Assembly (NCBI GenBank): GCA_963931865.1
Contig: OZ007511.1
Coordinates: 11,669,396 to 11,733,395, forward strand
From: Axinella damicornis
Lineage: Eukaryota; Porifera; Demospongiae; Axinellida; Axinellidae
DNA length: 64,000 nucleotides
Direction: 5' to 3'
The position numbers and the translations under genes were made by a program. Numbering within the stretch: position 1 is the stretch's first letter; each line of letters begins with the position of its first letter. Below are positions 1 through 12,612 of the stretch, piece after piece. A model generated the notes under the pieces. That model saw only the letters and a program-made list of their open reading frames with translations. It searched no databases and was not told the DNA's origin.

Positions 1-3000
1 GCAGCCCTGACGACCAAGAACAGAAGTAACAGCAATAAACAGAACACACATTGTTTCCATAAAGGTCTGCAATAGGATGGTCATGCAAGCTTTGGAGAGA
101 GAGAATAATCCACAGAAAAAATTCTGGGATTCGAACCCAAGACCTTCTGAGTACTAGTCAGACACTCTTACCGCTAAGCCACTGGGCCCACGGCAGAGGA
201 GCGGAAGCAAGGCTGCATATAACAGCGCAGGCTAGAGGACGTAGCTGACTCCAGCTGTCTTTCTCTCTCTCACGGTTGGTCCTCTTCCCCTTGCATGCTC
301 ACATCTTTTGCGCTAAGTATCTTGGGCTAGAAATGAGATACAATGCTGGGATTTGCACCATTGCGATCAGCAGGAATGGAGCTTTCTAATGATGTCCATT
401 TTACTGTAGGTTGAACTCTGACCCAAAATCATGAAAAACCATGGATTATAGCCTTTGGTTGAGTGCGATTTTTGGCAAAAATGTGACCGAAATTAAAAAT
501 CATTTTAAGGACATCATTTGAAAGCTCTCTTTATGCTGACTTCAACGGCACAATCCCCAGCTTCATATCTCAGTCATAATACCTAGCGCAGTGTTCTTTT
601 CCTCTATACCAAATTTTGGTCCATTTTTGACAAAATGCACATCAGTCACCCTATATAGAACAGGAGCGCTGTGTCGGCCAATTTGGTTTATTCCAAAATT
701 GGCAAGTCAAAATGTGCCACATACTTGATTAATTAATATGCGAGTTTCAGTGGTTAGCGGGCTACTTCACAGCATGTAACTATAGATAGCTATGGAGGCA
801 CAAAGCCCCCCCCCCCCCCCCCCCCCCCCCCGTCTTCACAGCATAGCCCGCCCCCTTATCAATATCCTGGTTCCGCCCATCAGTAATCACACAGAAAGTC
901 ATATTATTACTACCAAAGCTTTGGGCCAGGATGTCTACGATCGCACATGCAAACACATACTCTTGTGAAAGGATCACAGGAGGCAGCTGCATGTGGTCCC
1001 CGGCCAACACACACTTAGCAGCTCTCAACAGAGGGATCCAGCAACTGGCTTCAATGGCCTGCATGAGTGAAAGAAACACTTGTGTAATTGCATATTTTTA
1101 TCCCCCCCCCCCCCCCACCAACACCACCTGCAATATAACTGGTAAGTCTCGGCTATCTTCTCCATTGGAAAGGCATGGTTCAAATTTTCAAGGGTTTAAA
1201 TCAGCTACTCCAGGATGTACTGACAACCTAAACAGGTTATTCACACTGTAGAACTTACTACATAAATCTACAGAGTTGCAAATACCTGTGCACATTCATC
1301 AATCACCACCAAACCAAAGTGTCCCTCTGGCAAATACCTAGATATTGATGGGGTACAATAGCAGATGAAGTTACAAACTACAGATGCACAAGGGATAGCT
1401 GCCCATAAAAGGACTTCAGTGCACGAGTGCAAACCACAAACGTGCTCTTTGATAGACGACAAACGTGGAACACTTAAAAGTGTGCTCATCCCTCTTTTGC
1501 AACACTGCAGTTCATATATACGTATCTATATGCCGGCACACAGCGAAATGACAGTCTTTGATATTCAGAGTTCTGGGATCATTTCAGAAACCATTACAAG
1601 TCCCACAAGAAATCCTCTTCCGGATGACAAGCAGACAGAGATGGAACTGCTCGAAGACAAATGGAAGAGTATAGTATATTCCCCATGAGCAGCTGAAAGG
1701 CAAATAAGCACGAGTCTCAGCAGGAGACAAGTACAAGAAGATGCGTGAATGTTACAATGGCAAATTGTTTCTTAGCCTCGAACCCAGGTGCTGGAGGAGG
1801 GTTTGAGGCTAATTGTTTCTCAGACGTCTGCTTGGAACATACAAGTTTGCAAATGCATGTTTGCAAGCGCCCATTTGCAACCACATTGAAGTGCACGTAT
1901 GCTCAGTACGCACAGTGGAAATCAACTGATCGAGGCAAATCAATTGCATGGTGGCTCAAACTTGCTTCCCCATTAATTTTATCAATCCACAGTTCAAGTC
2001 TGTTTGTGCATGCATGCTCATCCTAGCTTTAGAATTTGCAAGAGTGTACCTGTTGTCACTGCGAACATACGTTACATTTCAGAGTGTCACTGCACACGTG
2101 TTCCTCACCTGATAGGTCCATCCAGCGATGCTCCAGTGATGGTAGCTAGCACAACGTCAACACCAGAAAGGAGTTCCTTCAGCACTTTCTAAAATCACAA
2201 ACAACAAAATTTACATCACAGTGCAGTATTTGTTGGAACAAACAAAGACCATGGTACACCAACTGGACAGCAAATCTGCATCCTCACAACCTTGCACAGT
2301 CAGATCTAAGCTACTTCATGAACCCAACAAACCTTTTCTCTTTCATGAAGCTCCTTCTTCAGAGCTTTGACCTCACTTCTCCATTTCCTTCTCTCGCTAG
2401 AGGTGTGAGCCTTTGCAGACTGAACCTGGATGGTATGATAGTAACTTTAAATCCACACTCTCCAGAATCTGGAAACTTGTTCCGAGGAAAAACCTTACGT
2501 CAACAGAACACTTACAACTGACCAATACCATGCCATGGCTTCCTACGTATACATACATGCTTTGGTACACACTTTTTTGTTTACTGAAATGGGGATGGCC
2601 CTGCTATATACTGAATAATTACTATTATACTCACAGATGCTTTCTGGATCTCCTTCCTGACATCCTGGATGATTTCTGCAGATTCAGAGGCTGAGAGCCG
2701 TGCATCCAGAGAAAGTCCGACAACCGAGTCAACAAGCCTGGCTGGATGACCAATTCGCACCACCTACAGCATTTGCGGGAAATAACAGGTCATATATACC
2801 GCGGCCAGCCACGTGCGCATAAAGTGAGCCATTGCATGCACAAGAGAGCTTTGTTAGTGTAGCCAAGGACTTGGGCCTTTACCGCTACCTCAGTCAGGTA
2901 TCATGATCGGTGAATGTCTACACCACAGTATCTATGTCTACACAGTGTACTCAGTTTAGAATAGCCTAAGCATAATATGAGTTAGCTGTATCCTTGCCCA

Positions 3001-6000
3001 CCGGGATGTAAGACCTGTTACAACCCTTGGGAAAGGCCAGTGCTTTCGTTATAGGATATAACCTATACTCATAGTATTTGTTCCAGTTTGCAGGAAGTGA
3101 AAGTTAATCACGAATAACTATGCACATGTATGTACGCACGTACCTTTGCTTTCCTTGAGGCCAATCTTTCAACTAAGTTGTCCACAGCAATGTTGGATGG
3201 AGCACAGGCCAGCACCTAATATCACACATCCCATATCATTAGAAGCAAAGATGCAAAACTTGCCCTCCTCCATCCTCTCAATGCTTACACACGAGAATAC
3301 CTCATGGACTGTCTAATACAGCTGAACAATGTAGAACTTAAAGAACTTAAAGACAAACTCCAGAGTATAAAGACCACGCAAACGGCAACTTCAAGAAAGG
3401 CACGCTGTCAGTACACGGCAATGATGCTTTACGGATTACCATTTTACCAACCAATGACTGTGAAAGCCGTCATGAGCTCCCATAAGCCCATAAGAATTTA
3501 TATGGGGGCTTTAATACTAGGCATTATACTGTTTTGTTTCCTTAAGCTGTTTCTTATGGTTAGTAAAGAGTTAGTATATATGGGTGGTTCAAGTAAAACT
3601 GTACCTTAATGATATTCATATTCCAGTCAATTAAGGTGGGTGTGGCTTTCTGTCTTTGTGCACTGATTGTATATGCAAGCTAACATTATAAAGTTAACTA
3701 CGTAGCTGCACATTCACAGGTGAGGACAGCCATTTGTATTCTTTGTCTCTGAGGCTATAAAAACATAAGGTACAGTTTTTACTCGATCCACCCACATATA
3801 TTCCCTAGCTGTCTCCCATTGAACTTGCACATTACACACACAGTATACACACCTTCTTCCCCATCCTGACAGACTGAAGTATCACTTCTACAGCAGTGGT
3901 CGTCTTGCCAGTGCCAGGGGGACCATGGATGATGGCAATGTCAGGTCTGGACAAGGCGAACACCACAGCACGACGCTGGCTGGCATCAAGTGTAGGGTTG
4001 ACAAAAGGGAGCGCAAAAGAGGCCTGATTGGGATGAAGAAAGTACGTACGTACGTAGTGAGACTCATTTGCGTAATAGGAAACACTCCACACAAGTAATT
4101 AAAGGGGAATACTGTAGGCGGGGTTTTGACGGTATAGCCTGATGCATATTTCATTCCTAGTTATGAAGGAAGACAAATTGTGCTATTGCATCTCATGACC
4201 AAACTGCCTAGATCCACCAAATAGTCCCACCTACATTACATGGCACAGTGGGATATAGCTGCCCCACCTATATATCCTACACAGTATATGGTACCACCTA
4301 TCCTGGTGAACCAAATAAATGTATGCGCCTAACAAACGATACGTGCCTAATAACCGGAGTGTATGGTATAGCCTGATGCATATTTCATTCTATATAGGCT
4401 CTCTCATATCATGAATCTGTCCATATATGTGTTGGGGTAACATGAAGCGACAATTTGTGATGGCATCTTAAATTACAACATGCATGCTGCTTGCTCACGC
4501 TCGCCCCATGATGACATAAGCATCTTCCTAGTCTAATATCTCACAGACGTAGTAGGTTCCACTTCACTGTCCAACCAGTGTGCAAAGTCTGGACTAATCG
4601 GCGATGGAAGTGTCATCCCAAACATGACTTCAACAAGATGGCAAGCAGGGCCACTTCCATAACCCTTCAGTTCCTCCAGAGATCTGCACGGATGATACAT
4701 ACAATATACAAAAAGTGAGCAAGCTGATTCTTTCAACACTTGGTCAGTAAGATCACAATATAGCTTGTGCATACATACATGTTTACATAAAAACACTCCC
4801 ATGACATTGTAAGTGGGGGGGGGGGGGGGGAGGTTCTTGACTGCAACCTTCGTGAGATAGAAATACTTCAAAAAGCAGTCACATATATTATAGACGTTGA
4901 GCACCATGAGATACACAATGACACACACGGTGTCAAACCTTCTGATCCTGCTGTACGTGATATCATTTGCAAGTTTGATCAACACTAAGGAGCCATCGTG
5001 GGAGGACAGAGAAACTGACGGTGGAAGAGAGTCAAAGGCTACAGACACTGCAGTCTCACTGCACCGAGTAACCACACCAGACACTGGTCTGTCTGCCAAG
5101 GCTATTGTTCCAGCAAACACTCCAACAATGTCACCTGGAGGGGAGATTACTTCTGGTTAAATCTGGTAGGGTCAACAAAGTACACTTTGAAGACAAGCGA
5201 CAGCTGTTGAACGATATCAGCCATTTGCACAACATATTAGATATAAAGTGTATTTAGGTATAGAAATAGTGCTTGTAGTTCAAGATTATTCTTTATGTGC
5301 CCTCAATGTCCACTGTAGCAGTACCCTCGCATTACACACACTCTTTCCTCTCTTTACCACCACCTTCAAACAAAGTTGATGTTTATAATGGATGCTGAAA
5401 CTCATCTCCGTTGCGGCGTATGAATGTGTTTGTCTTCCCGTTGCTTGCTTCAACCATCCTCATAAGCAGTAGCTTCGTTCCCAGGCCTACCCCGTTCTTT
5501 CTGTTCTTCGGTTTGCGTTGACAACAATACACGGATGCGGAAGAGCGGCTAAGAACGGGGAAGGCCTGGTATCATTCATCACGTGAGTGATGTCAGGTGG
5601 ACGCGAGGTGGACGTAGGGGGAGCGGGGCCCGTAGTCATTTCAGCAGGTCCTGAAGGCTGTTCATCATCCAGTCGGCTCAGTTTGAATGCTCCACGACTC
5701 TCAAACGATCTACACAACTTCGTCAGCGGTTTTAAACTTATTTGCGGTTGGGCCACACACCCCTACGTCCACTTGACATAAACCACGTGATGAATAATAC
5801 CGGGCCTTCCCCTTTTTCGCCGCACCGCTCTTCTGCATCCGTCAATGCAAACCGAAGAACAGAAAAAAACTGTAAGCACAGGCTGGTGGACACAATCAGA
5901 GTCTGCTGAGGTATCACAAGCAAGAGTAAAATGGAGGGCTAAGTGTGAGTTTCTGGATGCAACATACCAGAGACAGGTCCCACTGTTATACCGATAAGCC

Positions 6001-6824
6001 AGCCATGCACCTAGCTACAAAGCAGCTTCGGGACAAGACTAGCTATATAGGACAAGCTGGTGGATATAATCAGAGTCTATCAACGAAGTGAGAGTACCAC
6101 CTGAGGCATCATTCAGAAATCTGAGTTTGCCCTACATGTTGCAATGTTGCACTAGCACACCTGGCCAGCAGTACAGTCGGAACTTGAACAGATTGCGAGA
6201 ATGGCTTACCCCAATTAACACACATGTAGCTACTTCACATAGCCAACAATATTGTTTGCGGGGTCATTAATAATGTAGGTTGTATAGCCTAATCAATCAC
6301 TACCTGAGCCAATCACACATGAAGGTAGGGGTTTCTTGAGCTTCCTTCCACGAGTTGCAAGTTCAAATGCAGTCACATGCCTCCCGTACAACCCGATCGA
6401 TTCAGAAGCCACCTGCATAAGAGACGTCAGAATAATTCCACCCTAGCCTATTGTTCCTTCTGCACAAGAATGAGAAAAAGGTGAAAGCAAAATTACGAAG
6501 TACTGAACTGTTACAAATGAAAATGTATCTATCTATCTATCTATCTAGCTAGCTAGCTAGCTAGCTAGCTATCTCGAGCTCCATTTATCAATACCTACGT
6601 ATTGGTAAATTGATTCAGCAGTATACCTGAGTATACAGTAACTTTCTGCCTTACGGTTCATGCAGTCAAGCAAACAATACCTTCAGATTCTGCAAGCACA
6701 GTCCTCGTGACTCAAGAAGTTGGCAGCTTGGACGCGACAAGTCCACGCCCTTCGAGACCTCAGTGTCCCTCTCCAAAGCAATGAGAGCGTGGGAACTTTC
6801 GACGAATTTGCTGACCTCCAGCAT
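1..6824 (-). CDS. IGHMBP2: IGHMBP2/SMUBP-2-like SF1 DNA/RNA helicase, N-terminal part, 12 exons traced, 3' end outside window
   Basis: ATP-dependent 5'-to-3' helicase of the Upf1-like SF1 group; in animals it acts on RNA/DNA, linked to ribosomes and tRNA. Exons, all joining in frame at GT-AG sites: 6824-6681, 6412-6304, 5134-4939, 4683-4545, 4023-3853, 3215-3144, 2763-2635, 2419-2333, 2188-2109, 1337-1286, 1058-961, and probably 6-1. They give about 427 codons. Exon 3 holds the beta-barrel part ([26 protein letters not shown]). Exon 5 has the Q-motif region and Walker A ([12 protein letters not shown]). Exon 6 has [15 protein letters not shown] (motif Ia). Exon 7 has RIGHPARL. Exon 8 is the basic helical insertion. 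Exon 10 has Walker B (VVIDECAQ). Exon 11 has motif III ([10 protein letters not shown]). The start is the first ATG of exon 1 and aligns with the family N terminus. Motifs IV-VI, R3H and the zinc finger must lie left of the window. Introns carry a MITE and poly-C tracts. Confidence 0.93.
100..189 (-). repeat. tRNA-like sequence, probable SINE head
   Basis: Read on the minus strand from 189, it begins GGGCCCAGTGGCTTAGCGG, matching a Pol III A box, and carries a perfect B box (GGTTCGAATCC) near 126-136, followed by a T run. The T arm folds. The acceptor stem has no 3' partner and the anticodon stem pairs poorly, so a functional tRNA is unlikely. It lies in the last visible intron of the helicase gene. 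Confidence 0.5.
806..831. repeat. Homopolymer, 26 C
   Basis: Uninterrupted run of 26 C on the plus strand inside a helicase intron. Shorter runs occur in other introns of the same gene: 15 C at 1102-1116 and 16 G at 4815-4830. Confidence 0.9.
5470..5870. mobile_element. Foldback MITE of the TAGCCTCGTTCCCAG family, damaged right end
   Basis: The left end reads TAGCTTCGTTCCCAGG. The segment CTGTTCTTCGGTTTGCG near 5499-5517 returns inverted near 5850-5866, and ACGGATGCGGAAGAGCGG near 5532-5549 returns inverted near 5825-5842. The terminal bases on the right do not complete the inverted repeat. The ends match the short perfect element at 46556-46699. It sits in a helicase intron between exons 2 and 3. 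Confidence 0.75.
6524..6575. repeat. Tetranucleotide microsatellite (ATCT)n(AGCT)n
   Basis: About five ATCT units run directly into six or seven AGCT units, in helicase intron 1. Confidence 0.9.
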
Positions 6825-7600
6825 GACTCAACTGTGGCAGACTAGACAGACACACACACGGTAGCTCGATGTGCCCTTGGTATTATTATGGCAGATCCTG
6901 GTGACGAAAAGATACAGCTGAGGGGTTAAGGTTACGATGTACAATTCGATAAACGTTTTTGCTGGTAACTTTGCCGCTTTGTATCTCAGGAACTATAACA
7001 GATATCAATCCGAAACAAGTTGCATTCCAACATTCCAACACCACATGAAAGAAGTATGAACACCTGAAACAGGAAAGTAAAATGCCTCAAGGCATTTGGA
7101 CCTAGGCAATTAGACTCACTGTTCAAGCGCTTTTGCGCCAAATCACTGAGAGGCAGACGGTAGCCCAACCCTCAAAAATTCTCCAGCACTAGTACACAGT
7201 ACTTGCTAGGTCGTGACGAAGAGATATTCGGCGATCTGCGTCTACTTTTAGTTACATGTACAAAAACTTACCGGTTCAGGCAAGATGAGCATACTGTAGG
7301 CATGCATAGCCTCCGTCTTATGCCCCAATTTCGTGATATCGCTTCGTGCCGCCCTGCAAAATACATCTGGCTACACGTGCAGCATGTCAAAATTCATGAG
7401 AAACAATTTCCCTTCGTTATATTAGGCGCAAGGTTTCAAATACTGTAAGGTCTCATTAGTCTGTTGTTAATTGAATTTGTACCGCGTGCACCCGTGTTAC
7501 ATGTACCGCTTCCGCTATGAATAACATTATCTCGTTGTTTTATGTAAACAAACTGACAGCTGCCTCCTAATAGTTCATCGTAACCTTAAAGAAGTGGGCG
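6825..7600. mobile_element. Helicase upstream region with candidate TTAA-flanked MITE (6930-7585)
   Basis: GGTTACGATG at 6930-6939 and its complement CATCGTAACC at 7576-7585 are each flanked outwards by TTAA (6926-6929, 7586-7589), giving a 14-base inverted match. TTAA target duplication is typical of piggyBac-type elements. The inverted repeat is short and I see no transposase. The short open frames inside resemble nothing known. The helicase promoter should lie at 6825-6925. Confidence 0.4.
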
Positions 7601-8512
7601 GTGCCAACGTGGTGACGTAATGCTATATAGCTCCAGCTCAGTCATTTTCGCTCCGCGCCATTATATGCTGCAATGCGCATGTGTACCACCTGAACTTCGG
7701 CTTGTATTTGAACTTGCGCGGTCTTGCCCAATTCACTCTGGCGTCTAATTTTCGCAAGTGAGTCCGCAAAGGTGAGTGTGAGAAACAACCTAATGGTAGC
7801 TATTCAAAAGCATTAATTTTGTGATGATGGAATTTTGTTTGTCAGGCTTGCTACATTCTAGCTAAGTAGTAGCTAGCTATGGGTTTTTGAAACATGGTCG
7901 CATGCAGTGTAGCAGACTTTGAATTCATATTCTCTGTTTGTGTTTGGTTGCCCAAGGTGAAGTGTTCCAGCTCCATGTGTGCGTGCAGCTATAAGGGAAA
8001 GCAAGCTCTCGGAACTCCAGCAGAACCTGCAGTGACCCTAGCTCCACATCCTCTCGTACAAACACCCATGGACAGCAAGTTTGCCTCATAATGGAAAAGG
8101 TGAACCTGGGAGAGAGGGAAGAGAGTTATGTATTTGGTATCTTATAGACTATACCTGTGGGCTAGCCTCTGATTCCCAGGCTATCCCGGGCAACGCGCAT
8201 GCAACAAAACGCTTTACTGTAAGACATAAATAGCTAACTGGGCAATGGCCTGGGGAGGAGGCTACCTTTCAATTGAGACCTGCCTCATGTGATTTCAGAA
8301 CCTACGGATTTGAAATTCATGGGTAATACTGGTATTTTACCTGTTGGCACAAACTACCTTGTATCAACTTGTAAATACTTTTCAACCGTGAAGTATCTTA
8401 GTACCAGTACTGTGATATTTCCACCATGAGTACAACACCCTATACAATAGAGTATAGTTAGGTAAATAACATTCACAGCTGAGTGAAGGTAAGCTCGCAC
8501 AGTACATACATC
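7601..8512. other. No secure gene; possible small spliced transcript
   Basis: A GC-richer stretch at 7640-7770 ends in a consensus donor (AAAG/GTGAGTG near 7771). A plus-strand open frame follows, ending at 8091, with Met at 7977 (MCACSYKGKQALGTPAEPA...). I do not recognise the product and cannot prove splicing. The rest, to the start of the minisatellite, shows no feature. Confidence 0.2.
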
Positions 8513-9660
8513 AATCATATGTTGCATTGACTGCATTGACATTGACTACATTTAGCTACATTGCCAGCATTGACATCGACATTGGCTTGCACTACATGAC
8601 ATTGGCTACATTGACATTGGGTGCATTGACATTGTGGCTGCATTGACATAGGGAGCATTGACATTGGCTACATTTACATTGCCAGCATTGACATCGACAT
8701 TGGCTGCATTGACATTGGCTGCACTACATTGACATTGGCTACATTGACATTGGCTGCATTGACATTGGCTACATTGACATTGGCTGCATTGACATTGGCT
8801 ACATTGACATTGGCTGCATTGACATTGGCTACATTGACATTGGCTACATTGACATTGGCTGCATTGACATTGGCTGCACTACATTGACATTGGCTACATT
8901 GACATAGGGAGCATTGACATTGACATTTGACTACATCAATTGACATGGGCACATTGGCTACATTGATATTAAATTTTGGTGGCTTCATTGACGTTGGGTG
9001 ACTACGTTGACATTGGGTGGCTACATTGACATTGTCTGCATTGACATCATGTCACATACATTGAGCATTGGCATCAGGTACATACATTGACATTGGCTGC
9101 ATTGACATCGGGTACATACACTGACATTGTTTGCATTGACATCGGGTACGTACATTGACATTGGCTGTATTGACATCGGGTACATAAATTGACATTGGCT
9201 GCATTGACATCAGGTACATACATTGACATTGGGTGCATTGACATTGACATTGGCTGCATTGACATCGGGTGCATACATTGACATTGGCTGCATTGACATC
9301 AGGTACATACATTGGATGCATTGACATTGACATTGGCTGCATTGACATTGGCTGCATTGACATTGGATGCATTGACATTGACATTGGCTGCATTGACATC
9401 GGGTGCATACATTGACATTGGCTGCATTTACATCTGGTGCATAAATTGACATTGGCTGCATTGGCATTGACTGTGTTGACATTGGCTGCATTGACATTGA
9501 CATTGGCTGTATTGACATTGGGTGCATTGACATTGACATTGGGTGACATTGGCTGCATTGACATTGACTGTATTAACATGGGTGCATTGACATTGGCTAC
9601 ATTGATATTGGTATCAGCAGCATTGGAATTGTTGAGAGCATGGCAGCATTAGCATTGGAA
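8513..9660. repeat. 15-bp minisatellite, field A
   Basis: Diverged tandem copies of ATTGACATTGGCTGC (variants with TAC, GGG or CATCGGGTACATAC). The unit is a multiple of three and lacks stops in several frames, so both strands show long artificial frames (MSMQP and ANVNA repeats). Field B, with the same unit, is at 12613-14186. Confidence 0.95.
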
Positions 9661-9741
9661 GTACGTACAGGCAGTGTTAGTATTCGAAGCTTTCTTGGTT
9701 CGCTATTTACACTATGTGGAAGGCTCCTTTGATTAAGGCAT

Positions 9742-10470
9742 CGGCGAAATCGCGCAATTTTGCTCCTGAATAATTAATGAGATGATGTCACTCGCATCCG
9801 GTTATTTAGAGTTATTCATCTGTTTACGTTTTCCCATGGCGGCAACCGGAATAAACAAGGGGGGCTTCTCTCTTTGATGCGGCTAGCGGCCCTTTCGAGT
9901 TTCAAATCGGTACTCTGATGTGGCCGTGCGGTACTTTGAAGATTTGTTTGAACACTCTTTTTTTTTTTTTTTTTTTTTTTAAGTAAGAAGCTATTCTAGC
10001 TGATTGAATGTAGCGATAGGCTATCTGAGTGTGAATAGCTAGGTGGAGTGAGCAGGAATGTTTGTGGGTCTGCCGAAGTGGCCGAAGAACAGCCTGGAAA
10101 GTGAACAGCATCCGACAGCTCCCTGGCCAAGGTACTCTAGAGAGTTGACCTTTCGGCATTACAGGCCCCGCCCATTTTCGTGTTAGGGCGAATTTGGCTG
10201 GTTTGGTAGCTGGACTGGGCTGGTGAGAGGCAGTAGATATGTGGCCAAAACTCTGTAACCGAGAGGTGAACGTGGAAAAGCATCCCTAGTTTTGCAGGGG
10301 GTAGGTTGACCTTTTGAAGAGTGCCCTTGGCTTGAGTCGGTTTTAGTTGGTGTGTGTGGAATTTTTTTTGAAAGCCTAGGGTAGCCAAACCTCTGTTTTT
10401 GAGGGTGGCAGTGAGTTTTGGGCTGTAGCCTGCAAGTGAGGAGAGCAGGTGGTAAATCCATCCGTAGTTT
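9742..10470. repeat. Dispersed repeat, copy 1
   Basis: From GAAATCGCGCAATTTT through TGAATAATTAATGAG, the CATGGCGGCAA block, GAAGAACAGCCTGGAAAG and GACCTTTCGGCATTACAG to the CTCTGTTTTTGAGG block, this matches 48750-49262 in the same orientation. A T run (20 T, about 9960-9980) is specific to this copy. A 204-residue minus-strand frame (10137-10751) spans the repeat and is only partly open in the second copy. No protein family recognised. Confidence 0.8.
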
Positions 10471-10854
10471 TTGGGCCTGTTTTGTGTGTGTATTGGTGAT
10501 GGGGTCAGAGTGTGGGTGGGGCCTTGGAGAGGGTCCAAATTTTCAGTTTCGTAGAGGGCCTCAAAATTGAGTTTTAGGGCATTTTCAAGCAGAGGGAGCA
10601 GTTTGATGCAAAGTATTGCTGAAACTTGTGTACGCTTTGATGCTGCCCATTTATCCATCAACTTGGTTTCGGAGATCGCGGTACCCATGTTTACTACCTT
10701 AATAAGGTGGTGTTGTTTACCACCTTGTACAACACCTTGATCTTGTACCAATATACCTGGCGATGGTGGTTCCAGGCAAGCTGTCTGCAGGGTGCGGATG
10801 CTGATTGCAAGGTAGTCTTGATGTTGTATCGTCTGCGCACCTTTCTCATGTCCT

Positions 10855-12162
10855 CAGTCACTGGTCGTGCCACGTAAGGGAACAAATACTCTTTGCTTCA
10901 GACTCTTCAATTGGTTCTGCTGCAATACTGGGCTTGCCAGCTGTCTTGTATGTGTCTGGATACCTGTTACCTTCAATGACTTCTCTGAGGTGTTCTTCTC
11001 CTGTTACTGTGATCACACCCTGAACGACAGTTTGTGCCTGTGAAAGGGTGCCTCTTTCACAGGCACAAGCTGTTGTTCAGGGTGTGACCACAGTAACAGG
11101 AGAAGAACACCTCAGAGAACACATGGAAGGTAACAGGTATCCAGACGCATGCAGTACTGGGCTTGCTAGCACTCTTTACAGATGTGTCTGGATACCTGTT
11201 ACCTTCCATGACTTCTCTGAGGTGTTCTTCTCCTGTTACTGTAGTCACATCATGAACAACAGTTTGTGCCTGTGAAAGGGCGCCTCTTTCACAGGGCACA
11301 AACTGTCGTTCAGGGTGTGACCACGGTAACAGGAGAACACCTCAGTGAAATCATGGAAGGTAACAGGTATCCAGACACACCTGTAAAGACTGCTAGCAAG
11401 CCCAGTACTGCATGTGTCTGGATACCTGTTAATTTCCATGACTTCTCTGAGGTGTTCTTCTCCTGTTACTGTGGTCACACCCTGAACAACAGTTTGTGCC
11501 TGTGAAAGAGGCGCCCTTTCACAGACACAAACTGTCGTTCAGGGTGTGACCACAGTAACAGGAGAAGAATACCTCAGTGATGTCATGGAAGGTAGCAGGT
11601 ATCCAGACACATGGCTTTACTAGCAGTCTTTACAGATGTGGCTGGATACCTGTTTCCATCCATGACTTCACTGAGGGTGTTCTTCTCCTGTTACCGCGGT
11701 CACACCCTGAATGACAGTTTGTGCCCTGTAAAAAAGGCGCCCTTTCACAGGCACAAACTGTTGTTCATGATGTGACTACAGTAACAGGAGAACACCTCAG
11801 AGAAGTCATGGAAGGTAACAGGTATCCAGACACATCTGTAAAGAGTGCTAGTAAGGCCAGTACTGCATGCGTCTGGATACCTGTTACCTTCCATGAGTTC
11901 TCTGAGGTGTTCTTCTCCTGTTACTGTGGTCACAGACTGAACAACAGCTTGTGCCTGTGAAAGAGGCGCCCTTTCACAGGCACAAACCGTCGTTCAGGGT
12001 GTGACCACAGTAACAGGAGAAGAACACCTCAGAGAAGTCATGGAAGGTAACAGGTATCCAGACACATCTGTAAGGACTGCTAGCAAGCCCAGTACTGCAG
12101 CTGAGCCAACTGAAGAGTCTGAAGCAAAGAGCATTTGTTCCCTTATGTGGCACGACTGACTG
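10855..12162. repeat. Array of alternating inverted units inside longer inverted arms
   Basis: About ten half-units of roughly 105-145 bp alternate in orientation. One orientation contains GATACCTGTTACCTTCCATG, TGAGGTGTTCTTCTCCTGTT and TTTGTGCCTGTGAAAG; the next is its reverse complement. Each neighbouring pair forms a near-perfect hairpin. The outer arms, with CGTGCCACGTAAGGG near 10866 and its complement ending near 12155, are inverted copies of each other, so the whole 1.3 kb is also a palindrome. Frames open on both strands follow from this symmetry. No transposase is present. Confidence 0.9.
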
Positions 12163-12182
12163 AGGGCAGGTGTGGCTCCCTG

Positions 12183-12612
12183 AGTAAGCTTGGCTTGGCT
12201 TGTATTGGCTTCGCTACCTGATTTGGCTTCCAGACTTGGCTCGTCCTGGTTCAGTTTTGCTCCCTGGCTTGGCTTGGCTTGGCTCGGTTTGGCTTGGTTT
12301 TGCTTCCTGGAATGGCTTGGCTTGGATTGGCTTGGTTTGGCTAGGCTTGGCTTGGCTTGGCTTGGCTTGGTTTGGTTTGGCTTGGCTTGGCTTGGCTTGA
12401 CTTGGTTTGGTTTGGCTTGGCTTGGCTTGGCTTGGCTTGGTTTGGCTTGGCTTGGCTTGGCTTGGATGGCTTGGCTTGGCTTGGCTTGGCTTGGCTTGGC
12501 TCGGCTCGGCTCGGCTTGGCTTGGCCTGGCCTGGTTTGGCTTGGCTTGGCTTGGCTTGGATAGCTTGGCCTGGTTTGGTTTGGCTTGGCTTGGCTCTCTG
12601 GCTTGGCTGTGG
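12183..12612. repeat. Pentanucleotide (TTGGC)n field
   Basis: About 85 units of TTGGC with variants TTGGT, TCGGC, CTGGC and TTGGA. It lies directly between the inverted array and minisatellite field B. All frames stay open (GLAWLGLAWL on plus, QAKPSQAKPS on minus), so these are not genes. Confidence 0.95.

Noticed and set aside
121..189. tRNA gene
   Set aside because: A and B boxes are present but the acceptor stem lacks a 3' partner and the anticodon stem is weak; a SINE head is more likely.
4897..5160. Plus-strand frame of 87 residues
   Set aside because: Antisense shadow of helicase exon 3, which is conserved on the minus strand.
8674..9579. Long open frames reading MSMQP and ANVNA repeats
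   Set aside because: They are six-frame by-products of the 15-bp minisatellite; no start context, splice sites or non-repeat sequence.
8513..9660. CRISPR array
   Set aside because: The repeat is short, diverged and has no unique spacers; the genome is eukaryotic.
10969..11960. Repeated frames with VTGEEHLREVMEGNRYPDT on both strands
   Set aside because: The palindromic array gives the same peptide on either strand; no gene structure supports translation.
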